Below are positions 36,901-48,774 of a stretch of 64,000 nucleotides of DNA, piece after piece. This stretch comes from Baylisascaris procyonis. Taxonomy: Eukaryota > Nematoda > Chromadorea > Rhabditida > Ascarididae. The translations under genes and the position numbers were made by a program. The notes beneath the pieces are model-generated. The model had not been told where the DNA came from. It worked only from the letters and a program-made list of their open reading frames with translations, and did not search any database. The stretch lies in assembly GCA_037389465.1 (NCBI GenBank), contig JAZARR010000082.1, positions 6,188,501 to 6,252,500 of the forward strand. The letters run 5' to 3'. Position 1 is the first letter of the stretch, and every line of letters starts with the position of its first letter.

Positions 36901-38793
36901 TCTTTTGAAAATGTTCTCTCATTGTATCGGTATGAATATTCTCAAAATTCCCCTTTATGCCAGTATTTCATATTTTGCAAATGAGTACACTTCGAAGAAA
37001 ACTTTTTTTATCGTTAACATTTATGATAGCTGTTTGTAGAACTTCGTTTGTGGTTGAAATATACGTAATTTGCATAAATCATAAATATATTTTTAAATGG
37101 GGAAATGTTTTGAGAGGATCACGAGAAAGATGCTCGGAATGAAGACGGAATTTATTTTGTTCCGATTGTAATACAACTCCACTCCCCATCTAATTTCTTG
37201 CCCCCGTCCCACATCCAAAGACAAAGTGAAAAATGGGCACATTCATTTCAAACAACTCCCCAGATGTGTATATTGAAATTCTTTCCGCTTGTGTAAAAAC
37301 TCAAAACGCACAAAATAGCGTTCTAAACAGTGAAATGGTTTAAATAATTTGATTAGCTTGTTCTTGAAGTGCATTCGCCATTAGTTTCATTTAAATATTC
37401 TGATTAAACCGCATTATTGCATTAGAGGAAAAATTTTCATGTCTATTTTGTATGAGCGCATCTTTCAAATGGTTTTAATGAAAAGCATTTTTACACGGTT
37501 ATTGAGGTGTTTTTATCTATATTCAGTGAATGTAAATTTTATGATCCATCTATGTGGCGTAGAAAGTAGGAATTATAAGGACCATTAAAACGAACAATGG
37601 TCCCTTCTGGTTTCTTCTCAGACAGTTTTTTTTAATATGCAGGAAAATATCTTTTAAAGTGCATCGCTTAAATGGATGGCAAATAAAAGGGATATAACAG
37701 CTAACAACTTTGCATATGAATTATTTAATAGGTCCCAAGAAAAGGAGTCGAATTGTTGAAATTGTTGTAAGATTTCTCTGAAGAATACAATTAGCTTAAA
37801 ACTTTTAAGAAAAATTCGGATACAAAATTATTAGTGTCGAAAAAGCACATAATTTTTAGACATGACTAAATCAACTGGAACCTTTCGCTGAACTAATTTG
37901 ATTTAATGGGCATTAACTTCCTTAAAGCTGCGCTACTTGAATTGCATTTATAGGTGCTGATTTGCGAAAAATGCATTGCGTCATACATTACGGGTTCGAA
38001 TAGCTAAGTAGTTGCTCTAGATCAACATTTTTTATGACCATTCGCCCTTTGTCAAATCTCCGATTGTAGTATAGAATAACACCAGTGAAGAAATATTCAT
38101 GTTCAAGTCTTTGGCAATATTCGGTGCAGTCGTACTGAACCATTAGTTTCTTTTGTTTCATTTTTCTGTCGGTAAATACGAAGTAAAATCATCCGTTTTA
38201 GTGAAAAGTAAAGCGGCGATGAAGTTAAATAGCTGCGTTTCAGACATGTAGTTAGGCATATCTGCTTTGTTCTTTTTTGTGTTATACGTTCAATAAAAAT
38301 AAGGAAACTGTTATTAGGAAGCACTGGCGATGAGAAAGCACTGCTACGACATTTTGCCATTATAGGGCATCATTAGGCGGCAAACAGTGCAATAAATGTC
38401 GGAAGTGTTTTGTGAAGGGGATATGAAAGAAGGAGAGAGGAGGGCGACTTTTTCGATGTCATTGTTACCGGCGCTTAAAAGAATTTGTCACCTTTTATTA
38501 GCTGCAAAAAAATATTTGTCTCCTAAGTGATGAGCATCCACTTTGAGCAGTCGCATGCAGATCCGCACTTAAGATAATTCTTTTTAGGTTGTTTTCTACA
38601 ATTTTTTAGGTCACCACTGCTTATCAAATGCCATATCTACTCGACAGACTGAATTTTCAAACCTCGCTGTAATATGCTAAACTGCTTTTATCATAAAACT
38701 AATGGATACAAATATAAATATAGATTTATATGTATATACTTGTTTATTGATTTGTTCGCTTCCATTTGTATCTGCGTTTATACTAATATAGAA
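33910..38793. other. Gene-free stretch
   Basis: Mostly AT-rich with no supportable gene. A purine-rich patch lies at 35300-35380. A GC-richer patch at about 36050-36240 (containing CCTGCTGCTCAGGTCCGCC) has no recognisable coding or RNA signal and may be a repeat fragment. Confidence 0.5.
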
Positions 38794-40203
38794 TTTTTTG
38801 ATCTTGAAACTTTCGAGTACTGTAAAATGAAGTTTGTTTGATCTTATTTTGTTCTATGAAAAACTGGGCGGCCATTTTGACCTACCCTTCAAAGGGACAT
38901 CTTTTCGCCCCCTGAGGGGCACAAGCGAAGAACTCACAGACACTAGTTTATATACACAATGTTCTCCACAAGTGGTGTCTTTTATAGTTCTTTGTTCACG
39001 TTAACTCGTGAACGAAGAACTTATTGCTTTCACTCATTCTTTTAGCTCGCTTGTTTCTGTAATGTCAGATATTTGGCCTCTGTTTCACTTTTTCACTATT
39101 CATCAAGTTCAGAATAGAGTAGTTAGAAATCTTCGTTTAAATGGAATTATGTGGGAAAAATTCCAATTTTCAGGTTTCCAAAATCAGAAATTACTCGGTA
39201 ACTGTGCATTTTTTCTTTGTAGTTTTTAAATGAATTCATATAACTATACTTCCTCATTGAATTTCGAACTGAATGAAATAATATATCGCTGATTCTTCGA
39301 TATTTATTTGCTTGTTTCTCTTCATCATTCGTTCCGCAAATAATTTGAGCACATTCATCAATATTTCTATTAAATGTTTATTATTCATTTTATTTTGTTT
39401 ATTTTAGTCTTTTTTATTGTTATTTCATTTCCATAAGTTATTTTATTGATATTAATTCGTGATATCTCAAAGAAAATAATTGAGAGAATATAAGGAGCAA
39501 TTGCTGTCGCATATGAAAACATTTTAATCATTCCCACTGAAGATTCTACTAGCGATTTCGAGATACTGCGCTACCATTGTGAAATTTGATAACCTACCAA
39601 TGTACAGAAACTCAAACCTTCTGACTGTCATTTTTTTGAGTATTCGATATTGTTGATGCTTCAATTTCCGAACGATTTGTGACCAGGCCATTTCCTTTAT
39701 TTTCATTGCGATTTCCGATTTCTGGACTTTTTCAATTCTGTTATTTCCGGTCTCGTGGATTCATCTCATTCGGATCTGCTCCTAATATTAATATCATAAT
39801 TAGCGCTCGCCATAAACGTCGTATTCTTATTGTAGTCAATGCCGTCAATGCCTCTAGTATGCTAAATGCCTCTATTGATCGATCTCAGTTGACCATTCTT
39901 ATCTAGTAACCCTGTCGATCATCGAGCAACGCCCCACCGATCTTTCGTACCCCGATTGTTCATTTAACCTTGAACATCTCTGATAACCCCGATTCTTTGT
40001 GGGCATAGAACGCGCTGATCATGGCATGTGCTCTCTCTCTCAGTGAATATATCGATATCGACTTACAGTATTCCTTATTCCATTGTTTTTTCTTGATTTC
40101 TTTGACAGCTCATTCAAACACGCAATGGTAAAGGAATGGATGAAGAATTTGAAAGAGAACAGAAATTGCATGGTCAAAATACGCGCTGACTTTGTATATG
40201 CAT
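38794..40203 (+). mobile_element. Retrotransposon-derived repeat, copy B (5'-truncated)
   Basis: It matches 19887-21289 almost base for base from TTTTGATCTTGAAACTTTCG to CTTTGTATATGCATTT. By eye I find only about seven differences (single substitutions plus one CT indel). It lacks the RT-derived 5' part that copy A has upstream of 19887. Truncation at the 5' end fits target-primed reverse transcription, but no poly-A tail or clear target-site duplication is visible, so a segmental duplication is equally possible. Confidence 0.85.
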
Positions 40204-40701
40204 TTGATTTGTCGTCTAGCTGCGCACTGTGTGGTCTTCTTTTCAAATTTTTTTTTTTTGCATTCAATTAGGTGGGAAGTTTTTATAGAGTTGGATAATT
40301 TTGTTCTCAGCTCCTAGCAGATAAAAATTTCAATGGAGTTTATAAAAATGATCCTACTTTCTATTGTGAGCTAGTTTCAAATATATTATTATCGCTTATA
40401 AGTTGCTTAATCTGCTCAAATCAGTTTATCCTCGCGGAGTGAGCAAGTTCTGCACAAATTTTTCGAATGCAGCTTCGATTGTTCTCTCATTTCTCTCATG
40501 ACTTGAACTCCCACTTTCATTTTTTTAATATTGGAAAATGGCGCTACGGGACGATAGATTTATGTCTCTTGCCCGTCTAATATTCGTTTAATATATGCAA
40601 ATTGCAACGTCCAATGTATGTAAATTCTGCACGCACAACCAATGATTCGTCATTTCAAAAGCCAAACCATCAAAATTGCAGCACATAGGTTCGTAAATTT
40701 T

Positions 40702-40747
40702 TGCATGTGCGATACTGTTTTCGTTACACAACAGTATCGCACATGCA
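40702..40747. other. Perfect 18-bp hairpin
   Basis: TGCATGTGCGATACTGTT and its exact complement AACAGTATCGCACATGCA are separated by a 10-base loop. Pairing does not extend beyond the 18 bp. It could be a structured RNA, an miRNA-like foldback or a protein-binding palindrome. Confidence 0.8.
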
Positions 40748-41879
40748 TGAGAACGGATTTGTTAACCTGAATTCAATAAGAAATTCAGTAATAATTTAGC
40801 ATTGCAAGTGCACTTTTGCGTAGAGGCATAGAAATCAATCGCACGAACATCAAATCAGCTGAATATATCTAGTACCCTATCTAGTTGGTGATTGTCGAAT
40901 AGGGACAAATTTTCTACCTATGCAATCTTCATTTATCTTTATCGAGGTCCTGATCTAACCCAGCTTTCGTCAACAAAATTATATTATTAGGTTGTAAATC
41001 TTTAGCTTGAATTCATTATGCTATAGTATACTTGAACTTGATTTCATCTTATGTTCTAAACTAATGCGTAGTTTTTCTGGCATCGCGTCTTCGATAATCT
41101 TTAAGCGATCATCGAACATGAAACGCATTGGCAGGAATATTGGCTAGCACAAGCAAGCTACACTTAAAATACATTTAATTAACATATTGGCTTAAAATAC
41201 ATTTAACATATTGTACGCACATCTACCACTCATAGTGAAAGTATTTGATCTCCTCTTACCACATTGGAAATTTCATGTTTAGAATGTCTCCAATGTTTCT
41301 ATAATTGTATTAGTTGCCTCCACATTTTTTCATGCATGTTTTTCCGCCTAACCTTCTTTGTGCATTTTGTATAAAACGCAAGGCGTAGGTCAATGTTTTT
41401 GCTTTTTTCTTTTGATTGTTTTCTCATGATCATTTCCTTTTTGTGAATATATTTCTTTATATGTTTTTTAAATATGAGAGTTTAACAAAGTATAAAAATA
41501 AAGTTTTAAGTGTTGAAAACTCGCATTTTCTAGCATTGCGTTGAGATTGTAGTGAAATTTTGCGAAAACGTTTTTCGATGCGGTTTGGAAACTTCGAGCA
41601 TACTTTACTGTATTCATCTTATTTTCAAGTGAAATTTGTGAAAGCGTGAGCAATGGCTCGGATTTCGTAGATCCAGAAATAGGTAAAATTTCAATGCACC
41701 TCTGTCTCGATTCAAAAAAAAAGGTTTGAGGAGGATAATGGTTCTTTCGAATATTTGTCAGAAGGAAGCAATTGGAACATTTGCTTATTGCCCACGAATA
41801 AGCATCGTGTGACTTGCTGATTTTAGCGAGTTCCGATATTCGTAGTAAGGTTGTGATCTTTTCTGTGTATGCGTTGCAT

Positions 41880-41965
41880 TGTATATACAGTAGCTTAAGT
41901 GGTTAAAGCTTCTAATTGGAAAGTAGAAGGTCTTAAGTTCACATCTAACTTGTCTGGCTTCCTTC
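41880..41965 (+). mobile_element. tRNA-like SINE head
   Basis: GTAGCTTAAGTGGTTAAAGC is close to the tRNA D-arm/A-box consensus (TAGCTCAGTGGTTAGAGC). It is followed at B-box distance by AAGTTCACATCT, a weak match to GGTTCGAATCC. A second TAGCTT-GTTGGTT motif occurs at about 42092. The sequence does not fold as a complete tRNA. Likely a decayed SINE. Confidence 0.4.
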
Positions 41966-42153
41966 GCCATAGTGTAGGATCTCTTCGTTGTGTTCAAGTA
42001 TCGAATTCTCCAAGATTTCTCAAGAAATCCATATGACCTGGGTGCAAAATCACATCCAAATACATGAAACTATATTATGGTATTTATGCGGTAGCTTCGT
42101 TGGTTGAAATAGGCTGATTGCCGCGATAATGTCTTGATGGTCTATCTGGCTAC

Positions 42154-45100
42154 ATGTTACTATTAATGATCGTCATCGTTGTGCAACATTTATATACCAG
42201 CCATTTTCAAATATTCTTCTCATTTCCTTCAGTCTCTCATTTTCTATTCGACTTTCCTCTGTCGCTAATGTTATTTCGGGGGTACAGTTTAACGTCTATC
42301 ATGTCAATTGGCTGTCATGTATTTAAAACATCTCCTAACCTACTTCATTTCGATTCCTATCGATTTCCACGGCGTCCAGGTGCCCATTCTTCGTCAGAGC
42401 GTGTTCTGTAGAGTGATTCTCAACAGAATTTTGAGTATCATCTTGTCCATTGGTCTTTTTTGTTGCCATGCTCTAGGGAACTCAAACTCAAGTGCAGTCA
42501 CAGTTTGCCTGGACTCACACAAATTCGAGGATCTGCAAGGCCCGGAGACACCTGAGCTCGTAAATTCTCAAAACTCATTAAGAATCGTCGAAATGTTGAT
42601 GGTCTGTCTGACTCTGAGGATCCCGCATTGAAATTTTCCCCACGCGCAGCATTATTTTTCATCTCTCTTAACACTACGTTCTCCTGTGAAATACCGCGCT
42701 TTTTCCCGCGTTCATATGGAATAAAACTGAATAGGTAGTCATGGCTAGGTAATGAGCCTCTCTTGTTATTGAAGTATCGCTATTTGCTTTATATATTTCG
42801 AGCATTTTAGTTCCGTCTATGTAATCTTCGGGCTTGATATTGCAATTATGAAAACTTTTGCTTGCGCTTGTGCAGCTAGAGAACTCAATACAGCCAACAA
42901 TACATAGAACGCCATGAGAACCAACAAAGTTATCCAAATATAGTTTGCGCGTATGTGCGATTGTGTTCTCCCGTTTGTCCAAACACAAGTAGGTTGTGTG
43001 TATTGATAGCAGTTCTGCGTCTATGAATTTTTGTGCAGCTCAAGAAAGAAAAACTTAATATTGAAGAACACTGACGATGATGGAGGCGTCCGCTTCTGAG
43101 CTGGAACATTTTCTGATGACAAAGTTTCGCACAACAACGCCACCAACTCAGTATACAATGAATGGGAACATCGACTTATCGGTATAGGACTATACTTACT
43201 CTCAGTCAAGCATTGCCAAAAAGTTGTTCGAGAAACAGTAGAATCGTACGAACATTACAAAGGAAAGATTGCATCCAACATTAATGAATTGGTCGCTATA
43301 TGTAGAGCATAGAATATAGCTCCAGACTTGACCGGAAAAGTTTCGATTGCGTATCGAGTGGGAACAGTAAAATTATGCAAAGTTAAATGGGAAAGAAAGT
43401 GCAGCGAGAAATACTGATCTGTTATTGGTGATTGCTTAGAGTAATCAGTCCCTCGAATTGAAAAAAGACTGCTGTTTTTATGAAAGGCTGAGATAATCAA
43501 AATTGTGCAACCGTTCAAAACTGTAATACGCTGTCTCATCAGCCAATACTCATCGCTGAAATTTGATTGCCTTGCTCCCTGAAATCGAATTTTAGATATA
43601 GAATGTCGATAGGAGAAGTTATTTCCTGCGTGATCAAATCATATCAAGCGAAGAATACGAATTGAATTATGTTTATCTATGAAATGCAAAGATTTTTTTT
43701 TTGGTTCGAGTGATGAGTCACATTCCAAGTTCTAAATATTTTACCTAACAGGAATCTCCTTAAAAGAATCTCAATATTAACCGCTACTCAAGTTGCCATA
43801 GAGTCTCTATAATAGACTGTCATAAATTATGCGTTCGTTTAAAGCAATCTTCCAGTTTTAAATTCATATAACAACAGCAACGTCATTGAGGTATATGTTT
43901 CTAAAAGTAATAAGAGATTTTCGTTTTCAGAGCGAGGCGAATGGATATGACAGCCACAACAATACGCTCACAATGCACACCTTTCGTCCGTATGAGGGCA
44001 ACTTTAACAATACATACGGGTATGTATATGTGCCATTGCATTTTCATTGTTTTTTTTTTTTTTTGTTGCTTGAATATCCTCTTTGTAGAGTATAATAACA
44101 AATCTCCGTGGCTGGAAAAGGGAAGGTAGGGATAAAGATTGAGAATTCGTTGCCGTTTCTCTTCAGATTTCAACATTCTTTTCACTTTTACGCTATTAAA
44201 ATTCGAATGGTTTCGTTTGCGGTTTATTATCTTGTATAGAAGTTCAATTATAGTTCGAGGATAGTTCATTATCGTAACAATGACTTAAATGTTTATCTTA
44301 TCGTTTGTCCAAATCGCTAGGGTTTTGCTCCCATTTAAAAAATTTTTCACTTCCCTTAGATAAATAATTCATGAGAGGGAAAAGTTCCAAGTTGAATAAT
44401 GCTTAGTAATTCAACGCAAAAATTCCAAAATCCGTACTAAATCATGGCTAGTAACCGGGCTTGAGTTACGCAACAACACTTCGTTAATTTTTATTCTCAA
44501 GCAGTATCATTTTTGGTGCCATTTTCACCATAATTCGGAATCCTGGATGATGTTTATTCTATAATTGAATTTTGAACAAGTCGCTAAAAAATTTAAAATC
44601 TATTGAAAGCTATGCTTGCGAACTTTCCTTTGTAGAGAATCTTTTTCGATAATTTTCCAGCTGCTTGAACTTTTTGAAGCGCTTCACGTTATTGACGCTT
44701 ACATAGGAAACATTCACTCGATCACACTGTCTATCGTTAGGATTCAAAAGTGATACTTCCGGAAAGATTTCTGTTCTTGGAAGTTTTCATTGTCATTTTA
44801 ATTGTGCGTTCATAAAAATTTAAACTCACTCTACAAACACTGACATGTTTGAAAACTTAGTCTTCAGCCTAAAAGGAATGTGTTCATATCCGACTACGCA
44901 TATCTATTTTGTTTGGCGGTGTTTGTGTTGATGCGGTTTTTAGTGACAATTATCTGTGCTTTGATTTCGAATGAATTTGGAAAATAGTCATAGGGGAAAT
45001 TAGCGATATACTTACGTAATAATAACACGTTACACTGACACTGTGCAATATCTGCCATCAGTTTCTTAATTTTTTGATGTCCTTGTTTCGTTATTTGAAA

Positions 45101-46712
45101 GTGTGGTGGTCCCTGCAGATGAATCCAAGTATATTTCGCATCAGTGACCATTTTAACGGTTGGCGCTATTCTGATGAGGTTGTTGACATCTTTTGCTCGA
45201 TGCAATTCAGCAGTTGAATAAGTGATCAAAATGATTGTCGCAATGTCGCCGGTGATTTTTTCTACAGCGTTACTTGAGTGCTATAAGCTTTTTAATTTAT
45301 TCGAAGGGAATAACAACTAGTTTAGCTATATCAGTTCTATATGTTTGCCGCGAAAGAGTTGAATTGATGCAGTGGGAAATTTTACGCACTGTAGTTTTCT
45401 ATTCCACAGAGTTTTTCATTTCATTTTTTCTTCTCACATTTTTCTCAACCTATATCAGGTGGTTGTAAAAGAAAGAGGGTTGCTGAGTTTGATCGCCCGT
45501 TGTTTCTAACGAATCCCTCAACAAGAAATGAGCACTGATATAGGCGTGTGCTCATTTGTCTGTGTGCTTACCTATGCCTGTGTTGCCAGTCACTGAAGCA
45601 TATGCATATAGGGGTGCATTGGGAATTTTTACGATAGTTCTCAATCTTCCTCAGTGATTTTATCAAGCTATATGTTGTAAACATTGGTCGATTGAGTGGT
45701 TGGGAAACGCAGACTTGTTATTCACAAAGTATGGTAGGTCGCATACCAATTTTTTCATATGTAATATCCATTTGCATTTGCGACTGATTCAAAATGCAGA
45801 ATGTTTATAAGTCCTATTTCTGCATCGTTCTTTCAAATTTATCGGCTAACTCTATTTTTATATGTTTAGCTTGAAGTTAACTTCAAAAGAATTCATTGTT
45901 GAGCTTACTATATCTGTACTTTTCTTCCTTATCTTCATAGAGTACTTTCAGTTATAGCAGTTGTGTTTAATTGTATGAATGAGCGTGAAATTATGTAATT
46001 GAAACTTTGTTATTTGTTCTTTTTAGAAGTGTTACTGCATCATCAACGGTTGGTGACCCTAGGGGGACTAACGTTACCCCACCGGCTGCATATACTACAA
46101 CGACCGTTGCTTATGAGTCGGATGCATATCGTCCAGGTGGAGCACTATATCAAAATGTTTTCTATTCAACCTCCCGAAATGGCAACCCAGTCCCGTCAAC
46201 TTGTATGGAGGTTCGTTTTTATAAGCTTTTCGATCTGTGAAAGCTTGCCATTTAAACTCTGGAAGCTGTCATACACTAGTGTTCCTTTGGCCTGTTTAAT
46301 CTTCGGCGGTTACTGAAACATTTATCTTCAGAATCAAGTCTTCTTCACTGAACACTGACTCGGTTCGGTAGCTCATGCCTTGCATTTATTTGATCAGTGG
46401 TTCCAAATCCTTCAGAGCACAAGTTTTATGCAGAAATCGTGGCCGTCCATTCCCTTGACGATTGTAGTAATTAATGATTAATGAGTGGGGATGCTTCGAA
46501 GAGGTCCATAGAAGTTTCCGCAAAGAAGCGGTGAGTCCAGTTTCGATGTTCTTACGCTTTTTGGAGACATCTATAGCGCGCTTGATCTCATTTCAAGTTG
46601 CTGCGTTGTTTTTTCACTCTGGCAGCTAATTTGCTATATATTTCAGTTTAGCAGCTATTTTGTCGAGCGGCTATGTGTACGCATATATAAAAATATAAAT
46701 AGAAATATAAGA

Positions 46713-46766
<54 letters not shown>

Positions 46767-48774
46767 TTAAATACCTGTATATGTCCGTACCGCATATGTA
46801 GGGGCGCAGCGCATTTGCCTATAACCGATAGATTCAGCTAGAATCGTTGAAGCCATAATCAGCGAGTTTGAGTACACCTCACTGCGCGGATGGCCGCTGA
46901 GTCAGCTTCCATGTGGATACCTCGATTTACACACATCTTCATAACCAGTCGATTCACACTTTGCTCCCAGCTAGATATCAATAACTAAAGGAAGAACGAA
47001 GCTTGTACAGTTGTTTTCAGAAGATCAGACCAGCTAAAATTGGAATAAAATGTTGTGCATCGGTTATTATTTGCCCATAAATTGTGGAACTAGCTGGTAT
47101 GAAGAGTGCGATAGCGTAGTAGCCAATCTTGCCAAGCGATTTTGCACGCTGTTCTCTTTGTCTAGCCATCTAGCCATACGAGAAGCTTATCTTCATAACC
47201 GAGGCTTTCTATTGTCTATTTGGACGAAAATATTAAACAATTAATATTAAAATTAAATTTGAATCCCTAATTTCAGATGAAGTCATCGATGTATACGGGA
47301 AGATATGGTGAATTTTTATCACCACAAGATTCTCTCAATCGTATGGATTGTGATGGCAATGTGCGATATGATTTCGCTCGTAATATATCACCATGCCATC
47401 AGTCGAAAAAGGTTTACCTCTGTTGGATTTATTTATGAAAAGCTTTTCAACAATTTTTTAGGTGAAATATTTCTAACTTTTTTTGGAACTCTTTTTAGAG
47501 ATTCTCTTCTTAGAAATTCAGTCTCGATTCGTTGATTCTTTTTAAAATCGCAGTTTTTAATACATGCATATGTAAGATACAAAATGTAAAAGTGTACAAT
47601 ATATATGTATATTCTTCATTGCAGCATGTTTACATATATGAAGAAGAGGAAATTGTAATGCCTCTATCTCACTCGAACGAGCGCGTTGGTTTCTCGATGG
47701 CCGGCGGCGCTGATGAAAACCTGGAAACCGTCGTTAACAGCGTTCTACCAGGTATGTTTTTGAGTTGCCTTAAGCCTTTCCGCACTACTAAATTCAATGT
47801 AAGAAGAGGGATCATTATGGTTTGATTCGTCCGAGAAATGGAATTTGGAAAAGGTTGGGGCTCCAATCTGGGCCAAGGAAACGTGCTCTAATTATGAATT
47901 CTATCATTATACGGTATGCCGATGAATGTTTTGTTGCATAAGATACGCATGTAATATCGGTACAAAATAGTCTCTATCATCTCTAATTTGTCTCTATCAT
48001 CTGCTTCTTTCTTGCTGGCTGAAATATGAACCATCGTACTTGTTGACCAAATTAGGCAAAGAATTTTTGGCAAAGATTTCTTCATCAAGTTGCATATTTT
48101 GCATAAGCCATGTTTTTCTTATCAAACACCAATGAACCGATCTGCATTAGACGCTTCTGGATGCTCCAGGTTCTGGGAACTATTGCCATTATAAGTCGGA
48201 ACTGTTTGAAACGGACAATATGAATTGTTAAATTTCACCATATCCTGTAATGTCTTCAAATATATTCCACTCGCCTTTAAATATCATCATTTCTTCAAAC
48301 ATATTCCACTGTCCTTGGAAAAATCGAAATTAGTCTCTTCAAATTCAAAGAGAAATGTGGTCTTGACTTCTTGACCATGCGCGGGAAGATCGTGGCTAGC
48401 GCACACATTTTCATACTGGTAAACAACCTATAATAACTTTAAGACAAGCAGTATTTCAAGCAGTCAAAATTCAAGCCATTTCATATGTTCAATCGGTCAC
48501 GCAGATGGAAATGAAGCAAAATGGAACTTCCCTCTAACCGATTTCTTTAGACCGTCTGATTAGTCACCTTCTATTTTCTGTCCCACCATAGCTGCGGGCC
48601 ATTACAAGGTTCCTCACGCTTAGCGTCCAACGGCAGTAGCTCTTGAAGAAATTTTGGCTATATTCTAATGAAGGTGTTGTGATTGTAGATTTTTTTTTAA
48701 ATTGGCAGCAATACTTCATGGAATTTTAAGCCTCTTTTTTTCTCGTTCCAGCTGACGAGAGCGGTTGTTGCTAA
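42154..48774 (+). CDS. Uncharacterised multi-exon protein; possible start of a PDZ domain
   Basis: Six phase-consistent exons: an opening exon ending 42379, then 42477-42559, 43931-44019, 46027-46210, 47277-47411 and 47625-47751. Their peptides include VTVCLDSHKFEDLQGPETPE, MHTFRPYEGNFNNTYGS, a Thr/Tyr/Pro-rich stretch (AAYTTTTVAYESDAYRPGG), YDFARNISPCHQSKK and YEEEEIVMPLSHSNERVGFS followed by MAGGAD. The last resembles the EEI...GLGFSxAGG opening of a PDZ domain (as in Discs-large-type proteins), but only this fragment is present. Two continuations exist. A strong acceptor at 48751 (TCTCGTTCCAG) gives a short in-frame end, ADESGCC, and a stop at 48774. Otherwise the rest of a PDZ domain lies beyond exons I could find. 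The first exon is weak: an ATG at 42154 gives MLLLMIVIVV and 288 aa in total, but a splice at 42287 is also possible. Function unknown. Confidence 0.6.
42674..43539 (-). other. Antisense open frames inside an intron of the 42-48 kb gene
   Basis: Three consecutive minus-strand open frames (43539-43255, 43209-43021, 42988-42674) lie between plus-strand exons 42477-42559 and 43931-44019. The last includes HTRKLYLDNFVGSHGVLCIV and KMLEIYKANSDTS and looks more protein-like than chance AT-rich sequence. I recognise no family. An old mobile-element or nested-gene relic is possible. Confidence 0.25.
44894..45229 (-). other. Antisense open frame of 111 codons in an intron
   Basis: It reads IRIAPTVKMVTDAKYTWIHL, then HFQITKQGHQKIKKLMADIA with a Cys pair, and lies in the 44020-46026 intron of the plus-strand gene. 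Composition is protein-like. No domain recognised; splice borders are not clear. Confidence 0.25.
46690..46765. repeat. (TA)n microsatellite
   Basis: TATAAA-rich lead-in and a TA array, in the 46211-47276 intron of the plus-strand gene. Confidence 0.93.
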
